From contig CASENC010000045.1 of assembly GCA_949289215.1 (NCBI GenBank), positions 1-57,339 of the forward strand: 57,339 nt of DNA, written 5' to 3'. Shown one piece after another: positions 48,178 through 57,198 of this stretch. Under the pieces are notes generated by a model that saw only the letters and a program-made list of their open reading frames with translations, searched no databases and was not told the origin of the DNA. Made by a program: the position numbers and the translations under genes. This DNA comes from an uncultured Bacteroidales bacterium (lineage in GTDB: Bacteria; Bacteroidota; Bacteroidia; Bacteroidales; Muribaculaceae). Positions within the stretch are counted from its first letter, which is position 1. The number at the start of each line of letters is the position of its first letter.

Positions 48178-49923
48178 ATGAAATTCAAATTATTGTTATC
48201 ATTAATCCTCTGCGCATCGCTCTCTTGCTTTGCCCAAGGATACAAAGACGGTATTGAATACTACAAGGTAGGTCAATACGACAATGCCAAGGAATTGCTG
48301 TTACGCAACCTCGACGACCAATCTACCAACAAGGCCGAAGCCTACTTCTACCTCGGCTGCATAGAACTCTACACCGAAAACTTTGAAGAGGCCGAAAAAT
48401 ATTTCGACAAAGGTATCGCCGCAAATCCCGAATATGGCTACAACTATGTGGGAATGGGCGAGCTCGAATTGCGCCGCGGCAAATTAGCCGGTAACGAAGA
48501 TGCAATGAAGAATGCCGAAAAGGCTGCAAAGAAACTCTTCGACGAAGGTAAGGACTTTTGCGGCAAGAAAGATGATGCTGTAATGGTTGCCATAGCCCGT
48601 GCATACTACAACATCGACCCAGTGAAATATGCAAAGCAAATCGAAGATGCCAAGAAGGATGCCAAGAAACGCGACAAGCAAAGTGCCGACTTGTATGTAT
48701 TCGAGGGCGACATCCTTGCCGACAAGGAGCAATGGGGCTCGGCTGCCGGCTGGTATGAAATGGTTATGCGCTCAGGCAAAGACAACATAGAGGCATACGT
48801 GAAATATGCCAACACTTACTTCTACGTTGACCCTGCAACGGCCATCAAGACTCTTGAAGACCTCGTTGCCGCAAAGCCCAACTCGGCTCTTGCACAACGT
48901 GAACTCGCCGAAAAATACTATAAGGACGACCAGTGGACAAAAGCTGCCGAAAAGTATGGCGTGTATATGCAGAACCCCAACCACTTCAAGCAAGACGAAA
49001 ACCGCTATGCCGGCCTGCTCTTCTACGGCAAGCGTTACCAAGAGTCTTACGACCTTGCCGACAAAATCATCGGCGAACACGCCGCCGGCGATGCCGACGT
49101 ATTCTACATGAAGCGCCTGCAACTTTACAACGTGGTGGCCATGGCTCAGGAGGCCGAGGGCGACTCTATCGCACAAGCGCAATTGTGGAACCGCGCCGAC
49201 CTGCTCGCCAAGGAATTCCTTGCAATGAATGTCCCCGCTGGCGCAAAGTTCCAACCTAAGGATTACAGCGACTATGCAATAGTCCTCACCGCACTTGGCG
49301 ACGTGCCGGGCAGCGTGGAAATGTACAAGAAGGCTTACGAGGCCAACCCCGAAAAGGTTGACCTGCTCAAGGATGCCAGCGAGGCTTGCGCCGAAGCCAA
49401 AGACTACAAGAGCGCAGCCGAATTCTACCAAATGTATATCGACAACGCCGATTACAAGACCAACGACCTGTTTGTTCTTTCTCGCCGTTACCTCTATTGG
49501 GGTTCGACAATCGCCGACACCACCGCAACCGACTCGGTTAAGCGCGAAGAAGTGATGCAAAAAGCACTCATGTATGCACAAAAGGTTGACTCGATTGTTC
49601 CCAACGACCTGCGCATACTTTCGCAAATCGCCAACATCCAAATGGTTCACGAAATGCGTTTCTCGGGTCACGACTTCGCCCGCTACGGAGAGGCAATGCC
49701 AACCTACGACAAGATTCTCTCGATACTTGATGCCGACCCCAAATACAAGGATCCGGCAAATCCCGACAACGAGCTTTCTACTTACATCGAAATCTTCCGT
49801 TACAAGGCAGTACACTACTACTTGAACAAAGACAACGAAAACATGAAACTCTACTACCAGAAGTGGCTTGAAGTTGACCCGACCAACGATGCCCTTCGCC
49901 AATACATCGAAACACTGAAATAA
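48178..49923 (+). CDS. secreted tetratricopeptide-repeat protein
   Basis: 581 residues. A signal peptide (MKFKLLLSLILCASLSCFAQ) is followed by TPR units through most of the length (for example AEAYFYLGCIELYTENFEEAEKYF, AQRELAEKYYKDDQWTKAAEKY, DYAIVLTALGDVPGSVEMYKKA). It is probably periplasmic and protein-binding. It follows the PstS-like gene at 34 nt and is conserved in this setting with exbB/exbD/tonB in Bacteroidales as far as I recall. Confidence 0.9.
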   Translation: MKFKLLLSLILCASLSCFAQGYKDGIEYYKVGQYDNAKELLLRNLDDQSTNKAEAYFYLGCIELYTENFEEAEKYFDKGIAANPEYGYNYVGMGELELRRGKLAGNEDAMKNAEKAAKKLFDEGKDFCGKKDDAVMVAIARAYYNIDPVKYAKQIEDAKKDAKKRDKQSADLYVFEGDILADKEQWGSAAGWYEMVMRSGKDNIEAYVKYANTYFYVDPATAIKTLEDLVAAKPNSALAQRELAEKYYKDDQWTKAAEKYGVYMQNPNHFKQDENRYAGLLFYGKRYQESYDLADKIIGEHAAGDADVFYMKRLQLYNVVAMAQEAEGDSIAQAQLWNRADLLAKEFLAMNVPAGAKFQPKDYSDYAIVLTALGDVPGSVEMYKKAYEANPEKVDLLKDASEACAEAKDYKSAAEFYQMYIDNADYKTNDLFVLSRRYLYWGSTIADTTATDSVKREEVMQKALMYAQKVDSIVPNDLRILSQIANIQMVHEMRFSGHDFARYGEAMPTYDKILSILDADPKYKDPANPDNELSTYIEIFRYKAVHYYLNKDNENMKLYYQKWLEVDPTNDALRQYIETLK

Positions 49924-49945
49924 TTTCACCACACATTCTATAAGC

Positions 49946-49980
49946 GCGATGCCTGCCCCACCGGCAGGCATCGCTTTTAT
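49946..49980 (+). terminator. terminator after the TPR gene
   Basis: gcgatgcctgcc (49946-49957) pairs with ggcaggcatcgc (49963-49974), a 12-bp perfect stem with a 5-nt loop, followed by TTTTATT. Confidence 0.9.
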
Positions 49981-50111
49981 TATCCTCCCTTCACCACTAA
50001 TTATGCAATAATGTTGCTCTAATAGCATGGCAAACAATTATATCAGATATATCTGACAACACTACCAACCGATTTTAATCTATATTAACACGAATACTTG
50101 CAACTTGGTTG

Positions 50112-50119
50112 TAATTTTG
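50112..50119 (+). promoter_or_regulatory. -7 box of the calycin-like gene
   Basis: TAATTTTG at 50112-50119, 23 nt before the ATG; the -33 part is not clear. Confidence 0.45.
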
Positions 50120-50142
50120 CACAATACAAATTATTATTGCTT

Positions 50143-50853
50143 ATGAAAAAAATTTACACACTTTTATTTGCAGTTGCCATGATTGCCATTTGCGCATCTT
50201 CGGCCATGGCAACAACCACTACCTATGCCGGGACTCTTGATGTAACTATGAATAATGCTCCCTTGGCTGAAGGCCAAGCAGCCAATGTCCAAATCACAGT
50301 TACAGGAGAAGGAGTGTGCACATTCTCCCTGCCAAACTTCCAAATAGCATTAGAACCGGGAGGAACACCGATGCCACTTGGTGATATTGTGGTTGAGAAT
50401 GTAACCATGACCACCGAAAACGGCACTACAACTTACAATGGCACTGTTGACGACTTGGTTCTATCAATGATGGACATTATGGAAATCCATGCAGGTGTTG
50501 AAATCAATGGAACCACTACCGATGCCGGCGCTGCCAACATGACTATCGATGTAATTTGGTTTATTGATTACCCCGATAACACCGAGACAATGCCCATCGG
50601 CGTAACATTTACTGCACCCGAAGGTTCGGCCACTGTAGGGGTTGAAAACATTGCTGCCGACAATGCAGCCGCTGTATATGGCACACGTGGTGCAATCAAT
50701 GTAACCGGTTATGAAGGCCGCGTTGACGTTTACAGCATCGCAGGGCAACTCGTAAACAGCCAAATCATTGGCAGCAACAGTCAAATCGCAATGCCGCAAG
50801 GCGTTTATATTGTAAAAATTGCAAACAACGCCACCAAAGTTATCGTTAAGTAA
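50143..50853 (+). CDS. secreted calycin-like protein with type IX sorting domain
   Basis: 236 residues from the ATG at 50143; a longer frame from 50098 begins before the -7 box and is rejected. A signal peptide (MKKIYTLLFAVAMIAICASSAMA) is followed by a beta-rich domain (about 25-165: TYAGTLDVTMNNAPLAEGQAA) that resembles the lipid-binding calycin-like family of Bacteroidetes, and a C-terminal sorting-type segment (RVDVYSIAGQLVNSQ ... MPQGVYIVKIANNATKVIVK). It is likely to be surface-delivered cargo of the type IX system. Confidence 0.85.
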   Translation: MKKIYTLLFAVAMIAICASSAMATTTTYAGTLDVTMNNAPLAEGQAANVQITVTGEGVCTFSLPNFQIALEPGGTPMPLGDIVVENVTMTTENGTTTYNGTVDDLVLSMMDIMEIHAGVEINGTTTDAGAANMTIDVIWFIDYPDNTETMPIGVTFTAPEGSATVGVENIAADNAAAVYGTRGAINVTGYEGRVDVYSIAGQLVNSQIIGSNSQIAMPQGVYIVKIANNATKVIVK

Positions 50854-50873
50854 TTAACACACATAATCAAAAA

Positions 50874-50911
50874 AGCACCCCGGGAAATGACATATCTCCC
50901 GGGGTGTTTTT
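50874..50911 (+). terminator. terminator after the calycin-like gene
   Basis: caccccggga (50876-50885) pairs with tcccggggtg (50897-50906), 10 bp perfect, followed by TTTTTA. Confidence 0.9.
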
Positions 50912-50920
50912 ATTACGTAA

Positions 50921-50985
50921 GGTGTGTCGAAATGCAAATTCAAAAGGGGGGCGGCAAAGCCGTCCAATCTGCATTTTGACACATC
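50921..50985. repeat. 65-bp palindromic element GTGTGTCgAAATGC...GCATTTTGACAC
   Basis: The left arm 50921-50940 matches the reverse complement of 50966-50985 at 17 of 20 positions, and the centre holds a second stem (GGGCGGC/GCCGTCC). Its left arm resembles 11004-11030. It touches the stop of the phosphoesterase gene and may be a terminator or a dispersed small element. Confidence 0.7.
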
Positions 50986-50989
50986 TTCA

Positions 50990-52153
50990 TTATTTCTTGA
51001 TTACCATGCGGTCTATTTCCTTTCCTTCAAGATCATATATGCAAATTGTCATTTCGTTGCTGTCGGCTTCGGCTTTTAAAAGCGTGTTATTGGAATTTAC
51101 TATCAATGGGAAACCTACACCATCCTTACCGGCCTCGTTCCTCTCATAAAGATGCAAGTGCGCACACAAGTAAATATCGGGAGACGCAGCGTTGAGCAAC
51201 GGGATGAACTTCCGGGCAATATCGCGCTCGCCATGCCACCCGCCAAATGGTGGCATATGGCACACAACCACCTTGAAGGGGGCATTTTTATACAAATCGC
51301 TCTGTAACGCAACCTTGAGCCACTCGGCCTGTTGCGAACGGTAATCATCATATGCCGTAATTCCATAATATTCCACATCGCTGTCGGGCTTGTCTTCACC
51401 GCAATCAAGAACGACAAAACACACGGGACCTTGACGGAACATATAATACAGTTCATCGACACCCTGATTGAAATATTCCTTGAATCTCGGTGCCATTGCG
51501 CCACGAGTCTCATGATTACCACGACAATAATACATCGGCACCGAATCGGCAAACAGTTCCACGGCCTTGTCCATAAAACCGCCGAACATTTGATCTTCGT
51601 TGTCGGAAATCGAAACCATGTCGCCATTGAAGAGGAACAAATCGGTATTTCCCAAGTCACACTTTCCAACCATGCTTTCAAGCACATCGTTGCGACCGTG
51701 AATGTCATTTACCATGGCAAAAGAAACCGTCGGCTTGTCATAATCATTTGTCTTAAACGAAAGCGGAGCCTTGTTATACACGTCGGTCGAAACAATTTCA
51801 CCATAAACCACTTTGACCCATTCGTGTGAAAGCACTTCTTGTGCACACACCCGGTAACGGTACCTTGTGCCGGGTTGCAACCCTGTAACCGTCACCGAAT
51901 GCAGGCGCGATGTGTTTTTAATGCCGATTTTCGTATCATGTATTTTTTCCCGTTCCTCGGCATAAAAATGGCTATCATCATCGGGCGCAATTTCAACCCA
52001 CCCAACCGAAGGCACGTCGGTCACCCACACAATGGTAGCTTCATCCCGGTCAACATTTTGCAAATAAGGCCCGTGCAAAATTTTTATGTCGGCGGTTACT
52101 TGCAAGGCAAATGCCAACGACAATAAACAAAGTAAATTAAATCTTCTAATCAT
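50990..52153 (-). CDS. secreted metallophosphoesterase with fibronectin-III-like domain
   Basis: 387 residues. A signal peptide (MIRRFNLLCLLSLAFALQVTA) is followed by a purple-acid-phosphatase-type Fn3 domain (about 25-125: GPYLQNVDRDEATIVWVTD ... LQPGTRYRYRV) and a calcineurin-like core with metal motifs NDIHGRND, NGDMV, GNHETRG, VCHMPP and AHLHLYER. It probably cuts a phosphate ester in the periplasm or outside the cell. It stands alone, 24 nt after metH. Confidence 0.92.
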   Translation of the reverse strand: MIRRFNLLCLLSLAFALQVTADIKILHGPYLQNVDRDEATIVWVTDVPSVGWVEIAPDDDSHFYAEEREKIHDTKIGIKNTSRLHSVTVTGLQPGTRYRYRVCAQEVLSHEWVKVVYGEIVSTDVYNKAPLSFKTNDYDKPTVSFAMVNDIHGRNDVLESMVGKCDLGNTDLFLFNGDMVSISDNEDQMFGGFMDKAVELFADSVPMYYCRGNHETRGAMAPRFKEYFNQGVDELYYMFRQGPVCFVVLDCGEDKPDSDVEYYGITAYDDYRSQQAEWLKVALQSDLYKNAPFKVVVCHMPPFGGWHGERDIARKFIPLLNAASPDIYLCAHLHLYERNEAGKDGVGFPLIVNSNNTLLKAEADSNEMTICIYDLEGKEIDRMVIKK

Positions 52154-52177
52154 AGCTTTATAATTTATTATGTAATC

Positions 52178-55100
52178 CTACCTTAGCCATTTGCGCAAAT
52201 CCTCAACATTCATACCGCGACGCACGGCATAGTCGTTACGTTGGTCATCACCTATCGCCCCTACCATAAAATAGCGGCTTTGCGGATGCGCGATAATCAA
52301 CCCGCAAGTACCCGAAGCCGGAGACATCGCGCCATTTTCGGTGAGGTGTATCCCCACAGGAGCAAGCGGCATAAGTCTGTCAATGTCAAATATCAGGCTT
52401 TGGTCGGGTAGCGACGGGTAACCTATTGCAGGACGTATGCCCGGGCAAGTTCCATCATTGTAGTAACCCCAATATTTTTTGGCCACAAGGCGATGCATCA
52501 ATTCGGTAGCAGCCTCGGCAAGACGGTCGGCAACCGTGCGCAACAGCAATGCATGATAATCGTCGCCATCATCGCGATACCGCTCGATAATTTGCTCAAT
52601 GGTATTGCCCGAAGTTACGGCAAAAGTACCTATGTAATCATTCTCGGGAGCAACAAAGTCGGCAAGCGACAAAGTACAGTCACCGCCACCATCGGTATGT
52701 TGCTGGCGCAATACCGGTATGATTGTCTTCTCGGCTATAACAATGTTGTCGTCATTCGAGAATGCCTGCCACAACCCTATGCGAGCCCTGATACTGTCGT
52801 CAGCCTCACGCTTCAATCTTTCAACAACTTCAAGAGCCTCTTGTTTAAGTCTTTCTGCCTCATCGGCAGCACTGTCTCCCATTAATTGCCAAGCCTTGAA
52901 GAAAGGTTTCCAATTAATATATTCGGCAGCCATTCCTACGGTGATATTCAAGTCGGTTATACCCAAAGCGACAGGACACACAGGAGCAAAATCAAGTCGT
53001 AATCTGCGGCGACGAGCCTCGGCAAGCGGCATCAAATCCTTTTCAACGGCATAACGCGAGCGTAAATCTTCTTGCCGGGCCTTTAATTGGGCTATATATT
53101 CATCACGGTTCGCCGACAGCAATCGTGATGCCACTACCGGCATTGCGGCTGCATCACGGGTATGCACCACCACACCGGCAGGATATCCGGGAGCTATTTT
53201 CACAGCCGTATGCAATTCCGAAGTGGTTGCCCCCCCCACCATAAGCGGAATTTTAAGCCCCAAGCGATTCATCAATTCGGCCACACGACGCATTTCATCG
53301 AGCGACGGTGTGATGAGCCCGCTCAATGCCACAATATCGGCATTGTTTTTTATGGCGGTTTTCACAATGTCATCTTTTTCGACCATAACCCCCAGGTCTA
53401 TGACTTCAAAACCGTTGCACCGCATTACTATCGACACAATGTTTTTGCCTATGTCATGCACATCGCCCTTTACGGTAGCAATAACCATACGCCCGGCCTT
53501 GCCACCGGCCGAACGTTCCGCCTCGATATATGGGTCAAGCCAAGCCACTGCCTGCTTCATGGTGCGTGCACTCTTCACAACTTGTGGCAGGAACATTTTC
53601 CCTTGCCCGAAAAGATTTCCCACCACATCCATGCCCTGCATCAACGGACCATCGATAACACCAAGAGCCGTACCTACTTCTTCCATTGCCGCACGGGCAG
53701 CATCATCCATGCCGTCGGTTGTTCCTCGCACAATCATTCGTTGAAGCCTTTCGGTGGCAGTCAATTCTTTTTCATCTGTTGCCGTGTCTTTTACCATACC
53801 GTCATGCCGATTCTTTAAATCGGCGGCAAGCGAAATAAGGCGGTCGGTAGCATCGGCTGAACGATTAAAAATCACATCCTCGATAGCATTACGCAAATCA
53901 TGTGGGATATCCTCATATGGTATCATAGCCGCGGCATTCACTATTGCCATGTCAAGTCCACGGGCTATGGCATGATACAGGAACACCGAGTGCATGGCCT
54001 CGCGCACATAATTATTTCCTCGGAACGAGAACGACAAGTTGCTCACGCCGCCACTCACCTTAGCCCCAGGCAAATTGGCTTTTATCCATTCCACTGTGCG
54101 CAGGAAATCGGCAGCATAACCATTATGCTCCTCGATACCGGTGGCCACGGCAAGCACATTGGGGTCGAAAATAATATCGTCGGGATCAATGCCGGCTACT
54201 GTGGTGAGCAATCGATATGCGCGGCTGCAAATCTCCACACGGCGGTCAAACGTAGTGGCTTGCCCCTGTTCGTCAAAAGCCATTACCACCATGGCTGCAC
54301 CCATGTCTCTAATATATCGGGCCTTGCTTATGAATTTCTCTTCACCATCTTTCAGGCTTATTGAGTTTACAATCCCTTTGCCTTGTAATTCTTTAAGTCC
54401 GGCTTCAATCACCTCCCATTTCGACGAGTCAATCATCACCGGCACACGTGCCACATCGGGGTCGGCAGCCACAAGCCGCAGGAAATGCGTCATTTCCCGT
54501 GTGGCATCAAGCATTGCATCGTCCATATTCACGTCAATGATTTGCGCCCCGTTTTCCACTTGTTGGCGGGCTACCGTGAGTGCTTCATCATATTTACCTT
54601 CATTTATAAGCCGCAGGAACTTGCGGCTGCCGGCCACGTTGCAACGCTCGCCTATGTTGATGAAATTCCGTTCAGGTATCACGTCCACCTGCTCAAGCCC
54701 CGACAAGCGCAAACTATGCGACATCGACGGTATCGGCCTTGGCTGCCCGACGGCGGCAATGGCGGCAATAGACCGAATATGTTCGGGCGTAGAGCCACAG
54801 CATCCGCCTATCATGTTCACCAACCGGCGATTGACATACGTGCGAATATGCCGAGCCATCATCTCCGGCGTTTCATCATATTCGCCCATTGCATTGGGCA
54901 AACCGGCATTAGGATATGCACCAACGGGCACCGGTGCAATCTCCGACAGACGGGCAATCCACTCGGTCATTCCATCGGCTCCAAACCCACAATTAAGGCA
55001 CACGCAGGCCGGCCCGGCATGGGATATCGATGTAATGAAAGCCTCAAGCGTCTGCCCGCTCAAGGTTCTGCCACTCTCGGTAAGCGTCGCCGACACAATC

Positions 55101-55732
55101 ACCGGCATTGTCACTCCGGTTGCCGTCATGGCTTCCCGTGCAGCCCACAATGCCGCCTTGGCATTTAACGTATCGAAAACCGTCTCAATAAGCAGCAAGT
55201 CAACGCCACCTTCGATAAGACCTGTCATCTGACAAATATACGTGGCCACAAGTTCATCCCAAGAAATATTCCGCGCGGCAGGATCTTCGACCGATGGCGA
55301 AATTGACAAACTGCGATTAGATGGCCCCACACTACCTGCAACCCACCGATGACGGCCGTAATTGCGGCTATCGGCAACTTCGCGAGCCAATCGCGCCGCT
55401 GTGCGGTTTATCTCGGCAACGTATTCCTCAAGCCCATAATCGGCAAGCGATATGGCATTGGCGTTAAATGTGTCGGTTTCAATTATATCGGCACCTGCAT
55501 CAATATATGCAGCATGAATATCCTTTATGACATTGGGACGTGTCAGCACAAGCAAATCATTGCATCCTTTTACCTGACAATGCCACCCGGCAAAGCGGTC
55601 GCCTCGGAAGTCTGCCTCAGCCAACCCTTGCCGCTGGATCATGGTACCCATGGCACCATCAAGCACTACAATGCGCTCATTCATCACTTGCAGCAGGTCA
55701 CCGCCTTTATCATATCTAATATTCTTAACCAT
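52178..55732 (-). CDS. metH: cobalamin-dependent methionine synthase
   Basis: 1184 residues from the ATG at 55732. That start fits the promoter (the longer frame to 55753 overlaps the -7 box) and places the cobalamin-binding His of GDVHDIGKN at residue 759, the same number as in E. coli. All four modules are present: homocysteine-binding barrel with zinc Cys (CLNCGFGADG and GGCCGSTPEHI), methyltetrahydrofolate-binding barrel (NIGERCNVAGSRKF), cobalamin domain, and the C-terminal SAM activation domain. It makes methionine and regenerates tetrahydrofolate. No cobalamin riboswitch precedes it. Confidence 0.98.
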   Translation of the reverse strand: MVKNIRYDKGGDLLQVMNERIVVLDGAMGTMIQRQGLAEADFRGDRFAGWHCQVKGCNDLLVLTRPNVIKDIHAAYIDAGADIIETDTFNANAISLADYGLEEYVAEINRTAARLAREVADSRNYGRHRWVAGSVGPSNRSLSISPSVEDPAARNISWDELVATYICQMTGLIEGGVDLLLIETVFDTLNAKAALWAAREAMTATGVTMPVIVSATLTESGRTLSGQTLEAFITSISHAGPACVCLNCGFGADGMTEWIARLSEIAPVPVGAYPNAGLPNAMGEYDETPEMMARHIRTYVNRRLVNMIGGCCGSTPEHIRSIAAIAAVGQPRPIPSMSHSLRLSGLEQVDVIPERNFINIGERCNVAGSRKFLRLINEGKYDEALTVARQQVENGAQIIDVNMDDAMLDATREMTHFLRLVAADPDVARVPVMIDSSKWEVIEAGLKELQGKGIVNSISLKDGEEKFISKARYIRDMGAAMVVMAFDEQGQATTFDRRVEICSRAYRLLTTVAGIDPDDIIFDPNVLAVATGIEEHNGYAADFLRTVEWIKANLPGAKVSGGVSNLSFSFRGNNYVREAMHSVFLYHAIARGLDMAIVNAAAMIPYEDIPHDLRNAIEDVIFNRSADATDRLISLAADLKNRHDGMVKDTATDEKELTATERLQRMIVRGTTDGMDDAARAAMEEVGTALGVIDGPLMQGMDVVGNLFGQGKMFLPQVVKSARTMKQAVAWLDPYIEAERSAGGKAGRMVIATVKGDVHDIGKNIVSIVMRCNGFEVIDLGVMVEKDDIVKTAIKNNADIVALSGLITPSLDEMRRVAELMNRLGLKIPLMVGGATTSELHTAVKIAPGYPAGVVVHTRDAAAMPVVASRLLSANRDEYIAQLKARQEDLRSRYAVEKDLMPLAEARRRRLRLDFAPVCPVALGITDLNITVGMAAEYINWKPFFKAWQLMGDSAADEAERLKQEALEVVERLKREADDSIRARIGLWQAFSNDDNIVIAEKTIIPVLRQQHTDGGGDCTLSLADFVAPENDYIGTFAVTSGNTIEQIIERYRDDGDDYHALLLRTVADRLAEAATELMHRLVAKKYWGYYNDGTCPGIRPAIGYPSLPDQSLIFDIDRLMPLAPVGIHLTENGAMSPASGTCGLIIAHPQSRYFMVGAIGDDQRNDYAVRRGMNVEDLRKWLR

Positions 55733-55750
55733 AAACAACAATTTTAGAAA

Positions 55751-55782
55751 CAAAATTAATCATAAAACCTATTCCCATGCAA
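55751..55782 (-). promoter_or_regulatory. promoter of metH
   Basis: Minus strand TTG (55782-55780), 21 nt, TAATTTTG (55758-55751). The leader is about 12 nt. Confidence 0.7.
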
Positions 55783-55798
55783 CAACTAATTATAATTA

Positions 55799-55831
55799 TT
55801 GCACATTTATGCACTTATTTTATTAATTTTG
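55799..55831 (+). promoter_or_regulatory. promoter of the glycosyltransferase gene
   Basis: TTG at 55799-55801, 22 nt, TAATTTTG at 55824-55831, divergent from the metH promoter. The leader is only about 13 nt. Confidence 0.65.
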
Positions 55832-55850
55832 CCATAAAAGCACTGTTATT

Positions 55851-57034
55851 ATGAATATATTGTTCATCTACTCAAAGATGTTTAACCCTACAACGGGAGG
55901 CATTGAACGTGTCACCGACTTATTGTGCCGGGAATTTAAGCATCATGGACATAACGTTGCATACTTGAATAATGCCCCCGATAGCAGTGATGGCGGCTAT
56001 GCCTATCCGGCACCGATATATTTCTTTCCCGATAATAGAACCGGCAATGATGCCGAAACACCGAAAAATATAGATTTCTACAATAGATTGTTGATAAAAT
56101 GTGACATCGACATAGTAATAAACCAAGATTTGCTTTTTTATGAAGAAATCATAACCGCTGCAACAATCCCGGCAAAAACCAAGGTTATAGCGGTTCTTCA
56201 CAGTAACCCACTCTATCAGTTCAGCAACTGCTTGCACGCAGTCATCGCCCGCAATGTAAAGCCTATACCCTTGTTGCGCGATTTGAAATGGACTTATATC
56301 AAGCGTCAAGCCATGCTTAAAAAATTACGCGCCATTTACTCTCACACAATTCCATCGCTCGATGCTTTTTGCATGCTTTCAATGGCATACCTTCCTGAAT
56401 TAAAAAAGTGTACGACGGTAGCACAAATAATGTTGTCGCCATTGCAAATCCCAATACTTTTGCCATACAAAAAAACATCGACATCTCCATGAAAAAGAAA
56501 CAATTACTATATGTGGGCCGTTTAGACCCATACCAAAAACGTGTTGACAGGTTAATCACGATATGGAGACATATATACAACGATTTCAAAGACTGGGAAC
56601 TGGTGATATTGGGAGAAGGACCACAACTAAACGAACTGAAACAAATGGCTTCGGGACTGGAACGGGTGACATTTGCCGGACGACAAAATTCCGAACCGTA
56701 TTACCGCGATGCAAGTATCTTATGCCTAACAAGTGATTATGAAGGGTGGGGAATGGTGCTGACTGAAGCCATGACATTCGGCACAGTACCCGTATTGTTT
56801 AATTCCTATAGAGCCGCCCCCGAAATTGTGCATGACGGCTCAATCGGAATGCTTGTTAAACCATTCTCCATAAGACAATATGTGGAAAAATTGCGTATCT
56901 TAATGAACAATGCTGACTTACGTAATAAAATGGCACTAAATGCCATAGAATATGTGAAACGATACGACATAAGCAATATTGCCAATCGTTGGGAGAAACT
57001 GTTCAACAGGCTAAAATCTCCTGCCACGGAATAA
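55851..57034 (+). CDS. family 4 glycosyltransferase, split by a -1 frameshift at A_AAA_AAG
   Basis: The first frame (55851-56492) gives the N-terminal Rossmann domain (MNILFIYSKMFNPTTGGIER ... EFKHHGHNVAYLN) up to LPELKK near residue 186. The C-terminal domain lies in the -1 frame (56408-57034): KQLLYVGRLDPYQKRVDRL, and EGWGMVLTEAMTFGTVPV, the E-x7-E motif of GT4 enzymes. The break falls at 56402-56408, zero-frame codons TTA AAA AAG, which is a classic slippery heptamer; a -1 slip there rejoins the frames exactly, giving about 394 residues. Either one A is missing from the run, or the protein is made by frameshifting. It should add a sugar to a surface polysaccharide. Confidence 0.8.
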
Positions 57035-57198
57035 TTTCTTTATAGGGAAACGACCTATCAATGTGCGCATGGCAGGGCACAAGGCATACATTAGCATAAA
57101 AGTAGCCACACTATACAGGCTCACTATAACAACTCCATACCATACCCAATTGCCAAATGATGCCGTCGGTAGAAACATGGCAGACGGGAGCAAAAAAT
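57011..57198 (-). pseudogene. 3' fragment of a polysaccharide flippase-like gene, cut by an insertion sequence
   Basis: About 62 codons remain on the minus strand: FGNWVWYGVVIVSLYSVATF and MLMYALCPAMRTLIGRFPIK resemble the last helix and basic tail of Wzx-type flippases. Reading upstream, the frame meets a stop just inside the insertion-sequence end near 57205. The stop (57011-57013) overlaps the glycosyltransferase end by 24 nt. The family call rests on a short piece and is tentative. Confidence 0.5.

Noticed and set aside
48772-50037. 421-codon open frame on the minus strand
   Set aside because: Antisense to the TPR gene and crossing its strong terminator; the hydrophobic look comes from the reverse of TPR codons.
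54141-55232. 363-codon open frame on the plus strand
   Set aside because: Antisense to metH, Ser/Arg-rich shadow without domain features.
55733-55850. Cobalamin riboswitch upstream of metH
   Set aside because: The whole intergenic gap is 118 nt and is filled by two divergent promoters; no B12-box-like sequence is seen.
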